From positions 248,001 to 312,000 of the forward strand of contig JACKJS010000001.1 of NCBI GenBank assembly GCA_020637815.1: DNA of 64,000 nt, read 5' to 3'. A model generated the notes under the pieces. That model worked only from the letters and a program-made list of their open reading frames with translations. It ran no database searches and was not told where the DNA came from. The position numbers and the translations under genes were made by a program. Positions 17,536 to 25,425 of this stretch are shown here, piece after piece; within the stretch, counting starts at the first letter, position 1; every line of letters starts with the position of its first letter. Source of the DNA: Hyphomicrobiaceae bacterium. Its GTDB lineage: Bacteria > Pseudomonadota > Alphaproteobacteria > Rhizobiales > Methyloligellaceae.

Positions 17536-20205
17536 TTAGCTGGCTGCCTCGTCGGCAGCCTCCTTGGAGGGGGTGCTTCTGCGTGCCGTCTTCTTGCTCA
17601 CGGTCTTGCCCTTGGCCGGCGATTTCGCCGTGCTCTTCTTCGCGGCGGTTTTCTTGGTAGCGGATTTTTTCGCCGGTACCTTCTTCGCGGCCTTCTTCTT
17701 GGCCGGGCCTTTGGCCGCGCGGGCGGCGATCAGCTCGATAGCTTCCTCGAGCGTCAGTTGCTCCGGGTTGCGATCCTTGGGAATCGTCGCGTTGATCTTC
17801 TCGTGCTTCACGTAAGGTCCATAGCGCCCGCTCAGAACCTGCACCTTGCCGCCGCCCTCCGGGTGTTCGCCAAGCTCCTTGATCACGCTGGCCCCGCGCT
17901 GACCGCCCTTGGCGGCTTTTTCGGCCAAAAGCGCGATGGCGCGATTGGCTCCGACCTCGAATACCTCTTCGGGGGTCGACAGGCTCGCGTATTTACCGTC
18001 GCACTGGACGTAAGGTCCGAAGCGGCCATAGCCCGCGGTGATCGGTTTTCCGGATTCCGGATGTATGCCGACCTCGCGCGGGAGCGAAAGCAGCGCGAGC
18101 GCCCGTTCCAGATCGATCGCCTCGGGGTCGTTGCCCTTCGGGATCGAGGCTCGCTTCGGCTTTTCGCCGCCGCCGGCGTCGCCGAGCTGAATATAGGGGC
18201 CGAACCGCCCGGTCCGGATGCTCACCTCGAAGCCGCTCTCAGGGTCGATGCCGAGGACCTTGCCATCCGCCAACGCGGCTTTCTCGCCGGTCTCGGCGAG
18301 CTGGCGCGTGTAGCGGCAGTCCGGATAGTTTGAGCAGCCGACAAAGGCGCCGAATTTGCCGACTTTGAGGCTGAGCTGACCGTCGTTGCAGGACGGGCAG
18401 GCGCGGGGGTTGCCGTCTCCCGTGTCCGGGAAGATGTGGGGTCCCAGGAGGTCGTTGAGCGCATCGAGGACCTGCGCGATGCGGAGGTCGCCGATCTCGT
18501 TGACCGCGCCGATGAAGTCGCGCCAGAAGTCGCGCAGTACGTCCTTCCACTGAAGCGAGCCTGCGGAAATGAGATCAAGCTGCTCTTCCAGATCCGCCGT
18601 GAAGTCGTATTCGACATAGCGCCGGAAGAAGCTCTCGAGGAAGGCGGTGACGAGGCGCCCTTTGTCTTCCGGGATCAGCCGCTTCTTGTCGATGCGCACA
18701 TATTCGCGTTCGCGCAGCACGTTCAGCGTCGTGGCATAGGTGGAAGGGCGCCCGATGCCGAGCTCCTCCATCTTCTTGATGAGCGTGGCCTCGCTGTAGC
18801 GGGGCGGCGGTTCGGTGAAATGCTGCTTGGCCTCGATGGCGCGCGACCGGAGCGGCTCGCCCTGGACGAGAGCCGGGAGCGAACCGTCTTCGCCGACAGC
18901 GTCGTCGACGCCTTCCTCGTAGATCTTCAGAAATCCGTCGAAGCGGATGACCGAGCCGGTCGCACGGACGCCATAGGGTTTTCCGTCCGAGCCTGCGACG
19001 TCGATATCCGCCGTGGTGCGTTCGATTTCCGCGCTCGAGGCCTGGCTCGCGAGCGTCCGCTGCCAGATCAGCTTATAGAGCTTCAATGCGTCCGGCTCGA
19101 GATAGCGGCCGACCTTATCGGGCGCCTTGGTGAAGTCCGTCGGCCGGATGGCCTCATGGGCTTCCTGCGCGTTCTTGGCCTTGGTCGAATATTGACGCGG
19201 AGAGGCCGGCACGTAGCGCGAGCCGTAGAGACCGCTCACCAGAGACCGGATCGACGAGACGGCCTCTGGGACGATCTGCACGCCGTCTGTTCTCATATAG
19301 GTGATGAGACCCTCGGTGGTGCCCCCCAAATCGACGCCTTCATAGAGCCGCTGGGCGACCTGCATGGTTTGGCGCGGGCTGAAGCCGAGCTTGCGCGAGG
19401 CCTCTTGCTGCAGCGTCGAGGTGGTGAAGGGGGCTGCCGGGTTTCGTTTCTGAGACTTGCTCTCGATGTTGCCGACGCTGAAGCGTCCGCCTTCGAGTGC
19501 GGTCTTCAAGGCCTCGGCCGTCTGCGCATCGGGGATGTCGAACTTTTCGAGCTTCTGTCCGTCGGCCGAGACGAGCCGCGCGGTGAACTCCTCGTTCTTG
19601 TCGGTCGCGAGGCTTGCGGTGATCGACCAATATTCCTGGGCGACGAACTTCTCGATTTCGAGTTCGCGCTCGCAGACGAGCCGCAGCGCGACCGACTGGA
19701 CGCGGCCCGCGGACCTTGCGCCGGGAAGCTTTCGCCACAGAACCGGCGAGAGGGTAAAGCCGACGAGGTAGTCGAGCGCCCGCCGGGCGAGATACGCATC
19801 GACCAGCGGTTCGTCGATCTCGCGGGGGTGACGCATGGCGTCGAGCACGGCTTCTTTCGTCACCGCGTTGAAGACGACGCGTTCGACTGGGATTTTGCCC
19901 AGCAGCTTCTTGCGGTCCAGCACCTGCAATACGTGCCAGGAAATGGCCTCGCCTTCGCGGTCCGGGTCGGTCGCGAGGATCAGCTTGTCGGCGCCTTTGA
20001 CCGCCTGGGCGATCTCGTTCAGCCGCTTCTGCGACTTGGGGTCCACATCCCAATGCATCTCGAAGTCGTTGTCAGGTAGCACGGAGCCATTTTTCGACGG
20101 CAGATCGCGCACATGCCCATAGGACGCCAGCACCCGGTAATCGGAGCCGAGATACTTGTTGATGGTTTTGGCCTTGGCCGGCGATTCGACGATGACGATG
20201 TTCAT
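17536..20205 (-). CDS. topA: DNA topoisomerase I
   Basis: An 889-residue type IA topoisomerase that relaxes negative supercoils. The Toprim domain opens with MNIVIVESPAKAKTINKYLG, and the active-site Tyr lies in GLITYMRTDGV near residue 300. One zinc ribbon is clear (CPSCNDGQLSLKVGKFGAFV then GCSNYPDCRYTR). It is followed by three C-terminal repeats marked GRFGPYIQLGD, GRFGPYVQCDG and GRYGPYVKHEK. The last ~60 residues are a Lys/Ala/Ser-rich basic tail. In related genomes dprA lies directly upstream; here a transposon (20324..23272) separates them, so topA must use a promoter in 20206-20323 or one from the element. Confidence 0.97.
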   Translation of the reverse strand: MNIVIVESPAKAKTINKYLGSDYRVLASYGHVRDLPSKNGSVLPDNDFEMHWDVDPKSQKRLNEIAQAVKGADKLILATDPDREGEAISWHVLQVLDRKKLLGKIPVERVVFNAVTKEAVLDAMRHPREIDEPLVDAYLARRALDYLVGFTLSPVLWRKLPGARSAGRVQSVALRLVCERELEIEKFVAQEYWSITASLATDKNEEFTARLVSADGQKLEKFDIPDAQTAEALKTALEGGRFSVGNIESKSQKRNPAAPFTTSTLQQEASRKLGFSPRQTMQVAQRLYEGVDLGGTTEGLITYMRTDGVQIVPEAVSSIRSLVSGLYGSRYVPASPRQYSTKAKNAQEAHEAIRPTDFTKAPDKVGRYLEPDALKLYKLIWQRTLASQASSAEIERTTADIDVAGSDGKPYGVRATGSVIRFDGFLKIYEEGVDDAVGEDGSLPALVQGEPLRSRAIEAKQHFTEPPPRYSEATLIKKMEELGIGRPSTYATTLNVLREREYVRIDKKRLIPEDKGRLVTAFLESFFRRYVEYDFTADLEEQLDLISAGSLQWKDVLRDFWRDFIGAVNEIGDLRIAQVLDALNDLLGPHIFPDTGDGNPRACPSCNDGQLSLKVGKFGAFVGCSNYPDCRYTRQLAETGEKAALADGKVLGIDPESGFEVSIRTGRFGPYIQLGDAGGGEKPKRASIPKGNDPEAIDLERALALLSLPREVGIHPESGKPITAGYGRFGPYVQCDGKYASLSTPEEVFEVGANRAIALLAEKAAKGGQRGASVIKELGEHPEGGGKVQVLSGRYGPYVKHEKINATIPKDRNPEQLTLEEAIELIAARAAKGPAKKKAAKKVPAKKSATKKTAAKKSTAKSPAKGKTVSKKTARRSTPSKEAADEAAS

Positions 20206-20315
20206 GGAGATGTTCCTAGCCGCGCGCGCGGCGCGCGGCCAAGCGGGAAATTTCGGAATCGGCCGCGAACTTGAAGCCGAAAATGGTGTTTCGAACTGCC
20301 GCTGTCAAATTCAGG

Positions 20316-20323
20316 GCGATGGC
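20316..20323. repeat. Left target-site duplication GCGATGGC
   Basis: The 8-bp direct repeat directly abuts the left end of the transposon. An identical copy abuts the right end at 23273-23280. Eight to nine bases is the usual duplication of IS1-family transposition. Confidence 0.88.
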
Positions 20324-20340
20324 GGTAGTGGCACAGTTTG
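20324..20340 (+). repeat. Left terminal inverted repeat of the transposon
   Basis: GGTAGTGGCACAGTTTG forms the outermost 17 bases of the element. The first eight bases are identical to the right end read on the opposite strand, and the following bases match with three mismatches. Confidence 0.8.
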
Positions 20341-20364
20341 CCCTGCCTTAATTCAAAAGGCCCT

Positions 20365-20380
20365 AGAATCCTAGGATTCT
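20365..20380. promoter_or_regulatory. Perfect 16-bp palindrome upstream of the first cargo gene
   Basis: AGAATCCTAGGATTCT is identical to its own reverse complement. It lies 18 bases before the start codon at 20399, inside the transposon. The position fits an operator, for instance for the XRE regulator encoded downstream, but that link is inference. Confidence 0.45.
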
Positions 20381-20398
20381 GAGCCCCATACTCCCATC

Positions 20399-20632
20399 AT
20401 GGACGGAAAGCACCCAAAGCGCCCACGGGACCTAAACCAGTGGGCGAAACAGATAACCGACATCGCCGCTGGCGAGGCGGAAGCCGGCCCCGAGCCTCGG
20501 AAGAACGCTGCCGCTGCCGCCCTCGGTAAGAAGGGCGGCAAGGCACGGGCAGACAAGATGTCCCCTGAGCGCCGCGCAGAAATCGCACGAGAAGCGGCCA
20601 AAAAACGTTGGAAATCCACAGGCGCGGAATAA
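20399..20632 (+). CDS. Small basic protein with KGGKARA motif, transposon cargo
   Basis: A 77-residue Lys/Arg/Ala-rich protein with no assigned function. The C-terminal half reads LGKKGGKARADKMSPERRAE, then REAAKKRWKS. I recognise this helix-turn-helix-like pattern from many short proteins on plasmids and islands, where nucleic-acid binding is suspected from the charge. The start is the ATG at 20399, 18 bases after a perfect 16-bp palindrome. The following gene starts 75 bases downstream. It is the first of three passenger genes. Confidence 0.65.
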   Translation: MDGKHPKRPRDLNQWAKQITDIAAGEAEAGPEPRKNAAAAALGKKGGKARADKMSPERRAEIAREAAKKRWKSTGAE

Positions 20633-20707
20633 TTCTCGGAATATTTTTCTTGAATCTTGTTCGTCCCTTCGTCATGCTCCCTTATCGGGAACATACAGGA
20701 GACGACG

Positions 20708-21259
20708 ATGCCTACCCGGACCATTGGCGAGACCATGGAAGCGCTTGGGCAGGAACTGCTCGAGGAGTTGGACGGGATCGCGAGAAGCTCGCACGCACGT
20801 TACCGCGACTACCGACCGGAAGACCTAATTGAACACGATGTGCGTGCCCAAGCGGCGTGTACTTATGCGCACATGCTTGCAGAGGCCGACCGACGTTTTG
20901 TGGATCGTACGGGCGTCCAGTCCTTCGATATACGCGGCCAGAAGCTATGGTTGTTTGAGGAGCCAAACGTCATCATTCGGCTGAAGAAGATGGACGAGGA
21001 TGGCCGCTCAAGGAATTACCCGACAAAGCAGGCTCGGGCCTTTGATGCGCAGGATGATCTCCCCGGCCTTCCTTCTCCTGCCGTCCGGCTAACTGCCGGA
21101 TATCTCCTCGATGCAACAGGCACGAACTTTGTCCGGTCTCAAGTTGCGCGGCCAGACGGAAAGAACGCCCTGTGGTGCGCCGCAATCGTTCCTCATGAGG
21201 AAAGAGAAGAGGAGGGCAGAGTGTGGGTTGAAGTGACGCGGCAACGCCGGTTCGGTTAA
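20708..21259 (+). CDS. Hypothetical protein preceding the ImmA-type gene, transposon cargo
   Basis: A 183-residue soluble protein that I do not recognise. The N-terminal half is helical and charged (MEALGQELLEELDGIARSSH). The middle has QKLWLFEEPNVIIRLKKMDE, and the C-terminal half contains LTAGYLLDATGTNFVRSQVA and CAAIVPHEEREEEGRVWVEV, suggesting beta strands. No catalytic motif, signal peptide or membrane helix is visible. ATG 20708 is preferred because AGGAG lies six bases upstream; the longer in-frame reading lacks a site. It ends 5 bases before the XRE/ImmA gene, so the two are almost certainly translated together and may act as partners. Confidence 0.7.
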   Translation: MPTRTIGETMEALGQELLEELDGIARSSHARYRDYRPEDLIEHDVRAQAACTYAHMLAEADRRFVDRTGVQSFDIRGQKLWLFEEPNVIIRLKKMDEDGRSRNYPTKQARAFDAQDDLPGLPSPAVRLTAGYLLDATGTNFVRSQVARPDGKNALWCAAIVPHEEREEEGRVWVEVTRQRRFG

Positions 21260-21264
21260 GCACC

Positions 21265-22356
21265 ATGGAAAGGTTCAATTATCAGATGATGACGCTCGCG
21301 CGTGACGCGCGTGAGCTTACACAGTCAGAACTAGCCGACCGATTGCAAATTCGCCAAGGGACGCTGTCGAAGTACGAAACTGGGTTCAGCGAGCCGCCGG
21401 CCAGTTTTGTTGAGGATCTTGCTGAGGCTCTGAATTTTCCCCGGTCATTCTTCTATGTCAGTGGTCGACCATATGGTTTGCCACCGTTCCACTATCGTCG
21501 GCGGAAGAAGCTGTCAAAGAAGGTGCTTGCGCGGATCGTGGCGGAAGTAAACATCCGTAGGCTGCACATTACGCAGCTGCTGGTGTCATATGACTGGAAG
21601 ACCAATGCATTTATTCCAGAAATCGACCCTGACGAATACCGTGGGAGAGGCACGAAGTCCCTGACGCCCGAGGATGCGGCGCGGCACCTTCGGGAAATGT
21701 GGATGCTTCCCAGCGGCCCCATTCCTAACATGGTGGAGCTTCTCGAAGAGAACGGCGGAATAGTTATTCCGTGTGACTTCGGAACCGATCTTGTTGACGC
21801 CCTGAGCCAGCGTATTGAGGGGTTGCCGGTCCTTTTCTTCGTCAACGTCGATGCTCCAGCGGATCGTGTACGACACACACTCGCACACGAACTCGGCCAT
21901 ATGGTTCTTCACACGGTGACGGTCAAAAGTGATGAGGAAATGGAAGACGAGGCAGACGCTTTCGCCGGAGCCTTTTTATTGCCCGCGGATGAAATCAAAC
22001 CACAACTTCGGCGCTTCGACCTTCGCCAGCTTGCGAATCTCAAGCTCTATTGGAAGGTGTCGATGGCAGCAATTGCTGTGAGGGCATCGCGCCTTGAGTT
22101 GGTGACCCCATACCAAAGCAAGATGTTTTGGATCGAAATGGGAAAATTGGGCTATCGGAAGCGAGAGCCCAATGAGCCACCGAAAGAGACGCCCAATCTG
22201 TTGAGGCGCATGATCTCGTTTCACACCATGCAGCTGGGCTACAGCCTCGCTGAGATGGCTCGCCTTTTGTACCTTACGGTCTCTGAGTTTCAACGGATGT
22301 ACCGTCACGACATTCTTGGCGAGCATGAACGGCCCCAGTTGCGCGTTATAAAGTGA
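21265..22356 (+). CDS. XRE-family regulator fused to ImmA/IrrE-type metallopeptidase
   Basis: A 363-residue protein with two parts. Residues 7-62 form an XRE helix-turn-helix (LARDARELTQSELADRLQIR, then GTLSKYETG). Around residues 150-250 lies an ImmA/IrrE-type zinc peptidase with HELGH at 208-212 and a downstream acidic helix (MEDEADAFAGAF) supplying the third ligand. Such proteins cleave repressors or antitoxins, as in ICEBs1 induction and the Deinococcus IrrE response. The last ~80 residues are helical. Its stop codon lies inside a 38-nt inverted repeat (22352-22389). It follows the 183-residue protein by 5 bases. Confidence 0.88.
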   Translation: MERFNYQMMTLARDARELTQSELADRLQIRQGTLSKYETGFSEPPASFVEDLAEALNFPRSFFYVSGRPYGLPPFHYRRRKKLSKKVLARIVAEVNIRRLHITQLLVSYDWKTNAFIPEIDPDEYRGRGTKSLTPEDAARHLREMWMLPSGPIPNMVELLEENGGIVIPCDFGTDLVDALSQRIEGLPVLFFVNVDAPADRVRHTLAHELGHMVLHTVTVKSDEEMEDEADAFAGAFLLPADEIKPQLRRFDLRQLANLKLYWKVSMAAIAVRASRLELVTPYQSKMFWIEMGKLGYRKREPNEPPKETPNLLRRMISFHTMQLGYSLAEMARLLYLTVSEFQRMYRHDILGEHERPQLRVIK

Positions 22357-22389
22357 CCCGTATGCTTGACGCTAAGCATAAGGGTCACT
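22352..22389. repeat. 38-nt inverted repeat resembling two transposon ends back to back
   Basis: AGTGACCC (22352-22359) is the reverse complement of GGGTCACT (22382-22389), and ATGCTT (22362-22367) of AAGCAT (22374-22379); six bases (GACGCT) form the centre. Each arm resembles the element ends: AAAGTGACCC here against AAAGTGGCCC at the right end. It overlaps the stop codon of the XRE/ImmA gene and ends 11 bases before the transposase ATG. It may be a junction of two elements, a transcription terminator, or an operator. Confidence 0.75.
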
Positions 22390-22400
22390 ATATTGGGGAT

Positions 22401-23258
22401 ATGAGAAAGCTCCCCAAGGAAGCCCGCGCGCGTATCCTTCACCTTCTCTGCGAGGGCAATTCAATCCGGGCGACGGTTCGCCTGACGGGGGCCAGCAAGA
22501 CGACCATCACGAAGCTTCTCGTGGACGCGGGGCAGGCCGCTCAGTGGTATCAGGACCGGGTCCTTCGGAACCTGGAGTGCAAGCGCCTGCAGGTCGATGA
22601 GATTTGGGGCTTCGTCGGCGCGAAGCAGAAGAACGCCGACCCCGACAAGAAAGCAGCCGGTGAGGCGGGCGACGTTTGGGTTTGGGTCGCGACCGACGCC
22701 GACACGAAGCTTGTCCCGCACTGGTATGTCGGCTCGCGCAGCCTGAAGAGCTGTGCACGAATGATCACCGGGATTGCCGAGCGCATCGAAGGTCGTTTCC
22801 AACTCACCACAGATGCCTTCCACATCTACCCTGACGTGGTGGAGGCGGTGTTCGGCATGGACATCGACTACGGGCAGGTCGTGAAGGTCTTTGGCGCACA
22901 GCCAGAGGGAGTGGCGGGCCGCTACAGCCCCGCGCAATGCATCGGTGCAAAGATCAAGCAAGTCGCCGGTAGCCCCGATCCGAAGCACATTTCGACCAGC
23001 TTTGCCGAGCGGAACAATCTGAATATCAGGATGCACTCGCGGCGCATGACGCGGCTGACCAACGCCTTCTCAAAGAAGGTCCAGAACCACGCTCACGCGA
23101 TGGCGCTGCACTTCATGTATTACAACTTCGTCCGCATCCATAAGACGCTAAGGACGACACCGGCGATGGCCGCTGGCGTCACGAAGCGCCTTTGGGAAAT
23201 GAGCGATGTCGTTGACGTTCTTGAAACCTGGGAAGCCGTTCAGGCTCGCCACAATTAA
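22401..23258 (+). CDS. IS1-like DDE transposase
   Basis: A 285-residue transposase. The N-terminus is a helix-turn-helix that recognises ends (RARILHLLCEGNSIRATVRL, then GASKTTITKLLVD). The DDE catalytic core begins with LQVDEIWGFVGAKQKN (first Asp), continues with LTTDAFHIYPDVV (second Asp) and finishes with STSFAERNNLNIRM (Glu). The tail MYYNFVRIHKTLRTTPAMAA is shared by the single-frame IS1-like transposases common in proteobacteria. No frameshift is needed, unlike classical IS1. ATG 22401 is chosen; a GTG further upstream would overlap the inverted repeat. Its stop is inside the right terminal repeat. Confidence 0.9.
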   Translation: MRKLPKEARARILHLLCEGNSIRATVRLTGASKTTITKLLVDAGQAAQWYQDRVLRNLECKRLQVDEIWGFVGAKQKNADPDKKAAGEAGDVWVWVATDADTKLVPHWYVGSRSLKSCARMITGIAERIEGRFQLTTDAFHIYPDVVEAVFGMDIDYGQVVKVFGAQPEGVAGRYSPAQCIGAKIKQVAGSPDPKHISTSFAERNNLNIRMHSRRMTRLTNAFSKKVQNHAHAMALHFMYYNFVRIHKTLRTTPAMAAGVTKRLWEMSDVVDVLETWEAVQARHN

Positions 23259-23272
23259 AGTGGCCCACTACC
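23257..23272 (-). repeat. Right terminal inverted repeat of the transposon
   Basis: AAAGTGGCCCACTACC closes the element. Read on the opposite strand it begins GGTAGTGGGCCACTTT and matches the left end at 13 of 16 positions. Confidence 0.8.
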
Positions 23273-23280
23273 GCGATGGC
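23273..23280. repeat. Right target-site duplication GCGATGGC
   Basis: This is an exact copy of the 8 bases at 20316-20323 and directly abuts the right end of the transposon. Confidence 0.88.
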
Positions 23281-23282
23281 GG

Positions 23283-23307
23283 TTGACACTCTTCGAGTGC
23301 ATATAAT
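23283..23307 (+). promoter_or_regulatory. Candidate promoter just outside the transposon
   Basis: A perfect TTGACA (23283-23288) is followed by TATAAT (23302-23307), but the 13-base spacing is shorter than the usual 16-18. It precedes the small gene at 23388 and lies two bases outside the target duplication. Confidence 0.3.
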
Positions 23308-23387
23308 ACTAGTCCGCAACCGGAAGACGATTGAAAATGTCTTACCGGTCGTGCGGCGGTGGCCGCCTATATTTCAGGTTGTTGACA

Positions 23388-23627
23388 ATGGCGGCGGCGA
23401 AAAACGGCGGATCGAGGCGGAACGGCGGAGACGGTCCGTCTCCGTCGAAGGCCGTGAAGAAGCATCCTGGCGAACCTCCGGTCTCGCGGCAAGAGACCCT
23501 CGAGTACATTGCCGCAATGCTAGGTAGCATGAAGGTATTGGCCGAGCAGGCCGGGCTGGCATTTCTGTCGCGCCTGATCGCCATGGCACAGCTGGAGGCC
23601 GATAGCGAAAAGGCCAAGCGGGACTGA
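23388..23627 (+). CDS. Small conserved helical protein next to dprA
   Basis: A 79-residue protein of unknown function. The first 30 residues are Gly/Ser/Lys-rich and probably disordered. The rest forms two amphipathic helices (RQETLEYIAAMLGSMKVLAE and LAFLSRLIAMAQLEADSEKA). I recall similar short proteins with an ETLxYI..ML pattern from Rhizobiales genomes, all unassigned. ATG 23388 is preferred to an earlier in-frame ATG at 23331 because the upstream part is poorly coding. It lies outside the transposon and is convergent with dprA (7-base gap). Confidence 0.6.
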   Translation: MAAAKNGGSRRNGGDGPSPSKAVKKHPGEPPVSRQETLEYIAAMLGSMKVLAEQAGLAFLSRLIAMAQLEADSEKAKRD

Positions 23628-23633
23628 TCCGCA

Positions 23634-24830
23634 TCAGGGGTCGATGAGGGATACGAGCTGGCGCGAATGACGCTGCAGACGTCCAGCGAGATCGAGCTCC
23701 AGCAGAACGATGTGGACTTTCCGGGTTTCGACGCCCGTACAGCGAATGATTTCGTCGATGTCGATCGGGCTCGGCCCAAGCGCCTCCAAGACCCGCTCGC
23801 GTTCGGTCTGCACGATATCGGGCAGGGGGCGCGGCGTTTCGTCCTCGTCGCTGGAGGAGAACACTGGCGGCGTCCGATCCGTGTCGCGGCCGAGGATCGG
23901 GGCGAGAGCATCGACGATGTCGCGCGCGCTCGTGACCAGAGTGGCGCCCTGTTTCAGAAGGCTGTTAGTGCCCGCCGCGCGGGGGTCGAGAGGACTTCCC
24001 GGAACGGCGAAGACCTCGCGGCCTTGCTCGCCCGCAAAGCGCGCCGTAATCAACGAGCCGGAACGCTGGGCGGCTTCAACGACGAGCACGCCGAGAGCGA
24101 TACCCGAGATGATCCGGTTCCGGCGGGGAAAGTCCTTTCCGCGCGGCGTGTGTCCCGGAAAGCGTTCGCTGATCAGTAGGCCGCATTCTCCGATGCGTTC
24201 TTGCAGGACTTCGTTTTCGGGCGGGTACACCTTGTCGATACCGCCCGCGACGACAGCGATGGTGCCGTGGTCCAGGCTCGCGATATGAGCCGCCGTGTCG
24301 ATCCCGCGGGCCAGTCCCGACGCGATGACGAACCCTTTGAGACACAGCGCGTTCGCAATCTGCCGCGTGAATTTCTGCCCAGCCGCGGATCCATTGCGCG
24401 CGCCGACGATCGAAACGATCGGCATACCGGCCAACTCATCCCGGCCCTTCACGTAGATCAGCGGCGGCGGCGCATCCAGGTGGGCAAGCGCCGGCGGGTA
24501 GCCGCGCTCGCCTTGGGCCACGAGCTTGGCGCCAATGCGCTTTGCCGCCGCGAGCTCGGCTTCGGCATCGTCGATGCTGCAAAGGCGAATGCCGTGCGTC
24601 CGGCCGCCGCGCCGGGAGAGGTCCGGCAGCGCATCGATCGCCGCCTGCGCGCCGCCAAATTGATTGACCAGCGCCCGAAAGGTCGCCGGGCCAACATTCT
24701 CGCTGCGCAGGAGGCGTAGCCATGTCAGGCGCTGGGCGTTTGTGAGACGCCGTCCCGGTTCAGGCTCTCTGTTTTGTCCCGCCAATGCGCGATTCCTCTC
24801 CCCTTCGCAGCCGGCCGATATTTTCCGCAT
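23634..24830 (-). CDS. dprA: DNA-processing protein DprA
   Basis: A 398-residue (as read) protein that loads RecA onto incoming single-stranded DNA during transformation. LRLLRSENVGPATFRALVNQ at the N-terminus is the SAM-like region. The Rossmann core shows VSIVGARNGSAAGQKFTRQI, ASGLARGIDTAAHIASLDHG and GKDFPRRNRIISGIALGV. The last ~70 residues form the DprA winged helix. The start is uncertain: ATG 24830 overlaps plsY by 71 bases and adds a leader not seen in the family. A TTG at 24785, behind a GAGAGG-like ribosome site, would give 383 residues. Confidence 0.92.
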   Translation of the reverse strand: MRKISAGCEGERNRALAGQNREPEPGRRLTNAQRLTWLRLLRSENVGPATFRALVNQFGGAQAAIDALPDLSRRGGRTHGIRLCSIDDAEAELAAAKRIGAKLVAQGERGYPPALAHLDAPPPLIYVKGRDELAGMPIVSIVGARNGSAAGQKFTRQIANALCLKGFVIASGLARGIDTAAHIASLDHGTIAVVAGGIDKVYPPENEVLQERIGECGLLISERFPGHTPRGKDFPRRNRIISGIALGVLVVEAAQRSGSLITARFAGEQGREVFAVPGSPLDPRAAGTNSLLKQGATLVTSARDIVDALAPILGRDTDRTPPVFSSSDEDETPRPLPDIVQTERERVLEALGPSPIDIDEIIRCTGVETRKVHIVLLELDLAGRLQRHSRQLVSLIDP

Positions 24831-25392
24831 GGCGAAGGTAGAGGAGCAAGGTCATCAAGCCAAACAGGATGGCCATCGGCCACTGTCCGAGAAAGGTCAG
24901 GACCAGTACGGTCGCCACGCTCGCCGTCAATGCGGACAGGGATGAATAGCGCGTCAGGACAGCGACAAGCAGCCAAACGAGACAGAAGCCAAGCGCCGCA
25001 GGCCAGTATAGCCCGAGTGCCACACCGATGAAGGTCGCGACGCCCTTGCCGCCGCGAAAGCCGAGCCAGACCGGAAAGAGGTGTCCGAGAAAGGCGCCGA
25101 ACCCGCCGGCGATGGCGGCGTAAGGTCCGAACAGGCCGCCGATCAGCACGGCTGCCGTTCCTTTTAGAAGGTCGAGTGCAAGCGTGAGCGCCGCGAGGGC
25201 CTTATTTCCTGTGCGCAGGACATTTGTCGCACCGATATTGCCGGAGCCGATCGTGCGGACATCCCCGAGTCCCGCGAGCTTCGTGAGAATGAGCCCGAAC
25301 GGGATCGAGCCCAGGAGATAGCCGATCGCGAGGCTCAGTAGGCAAAGGCCGAGCATCATGGGAATGACGGCAGACCAGTCCTCAGACGGCAT
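24760..25392 (-). CDS. plsY: PlsY, acyl-phosphate:glycerol-3-phosphate acyltransferase
   Basis: A 210-residue inner-membrane enzyme making lysophosphatidic acid, the first step of phospholipid synthesis. The three PlsY motifs are visible: GYLLGSIPFGLIL, GSGNIGATNVLRTGNK and HLFPVWLGFRGGKGVAT. Five or so hydrophobic helices are spread along the sequence. The start MPSEDWSAVIP at 25392 is 33 bases after the pyrC-like gene. The 3' end overlaps the 5' end of dprA, so the two are translationally coupled. Confidence 0.95.
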   Translation of the reverse strand: MPSEDWSAVIPMMLGLCLLSLAIGYLLGSIPFGLILTKLAGLGDVRTIGSGNIGATNVLRTGNKALAALTLALDLLKGTAAVLIGGLFGPYAAIAGGFGAFLGHLFPVWLGFRGGKGVATFIGVALGLYWPAALGFCLVWLLVAVLTRYSSLSALTASVATVLVLTFLGQWPMAILFGLMTLLLYLRHAENIGRLRRGEESRIGGTKQRA

Positions 25393-25425
25393 TGTTCACC
25401 CCCCTGACGTTCAAGCGCGAACCGG

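Larger units (their letters stand above)
20324..23272 (+). mobile_element. Cargo-carrying IS1-like transposon, 2,949 bp
   Basis: The boundaries are read directly. The left end begins GGTAGTGGCACAGTTT (20324-20339). The right end, read on the opposite strand, begins GGTAGTGGGCCACTTT (23272-23257). They match at 13 of 16 positions, including the first eight. Both ends touch the same 8-bp direct repeat. Inside are a Lys/Arg-rich 77-residue protein, a 183-residue unknown, an XRE/ImmA-type protein and an IS1-like DDE transposase, all on the plus strand. Removing the element and one repeat restores a compact topA-dprA spacer. Plain IS1 relatives carry only the transposase, so this is a passenger-carrying form. 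A pair of end-like repeats at 22352-22389 separates cargo from transposase. Confidence 0.85.
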
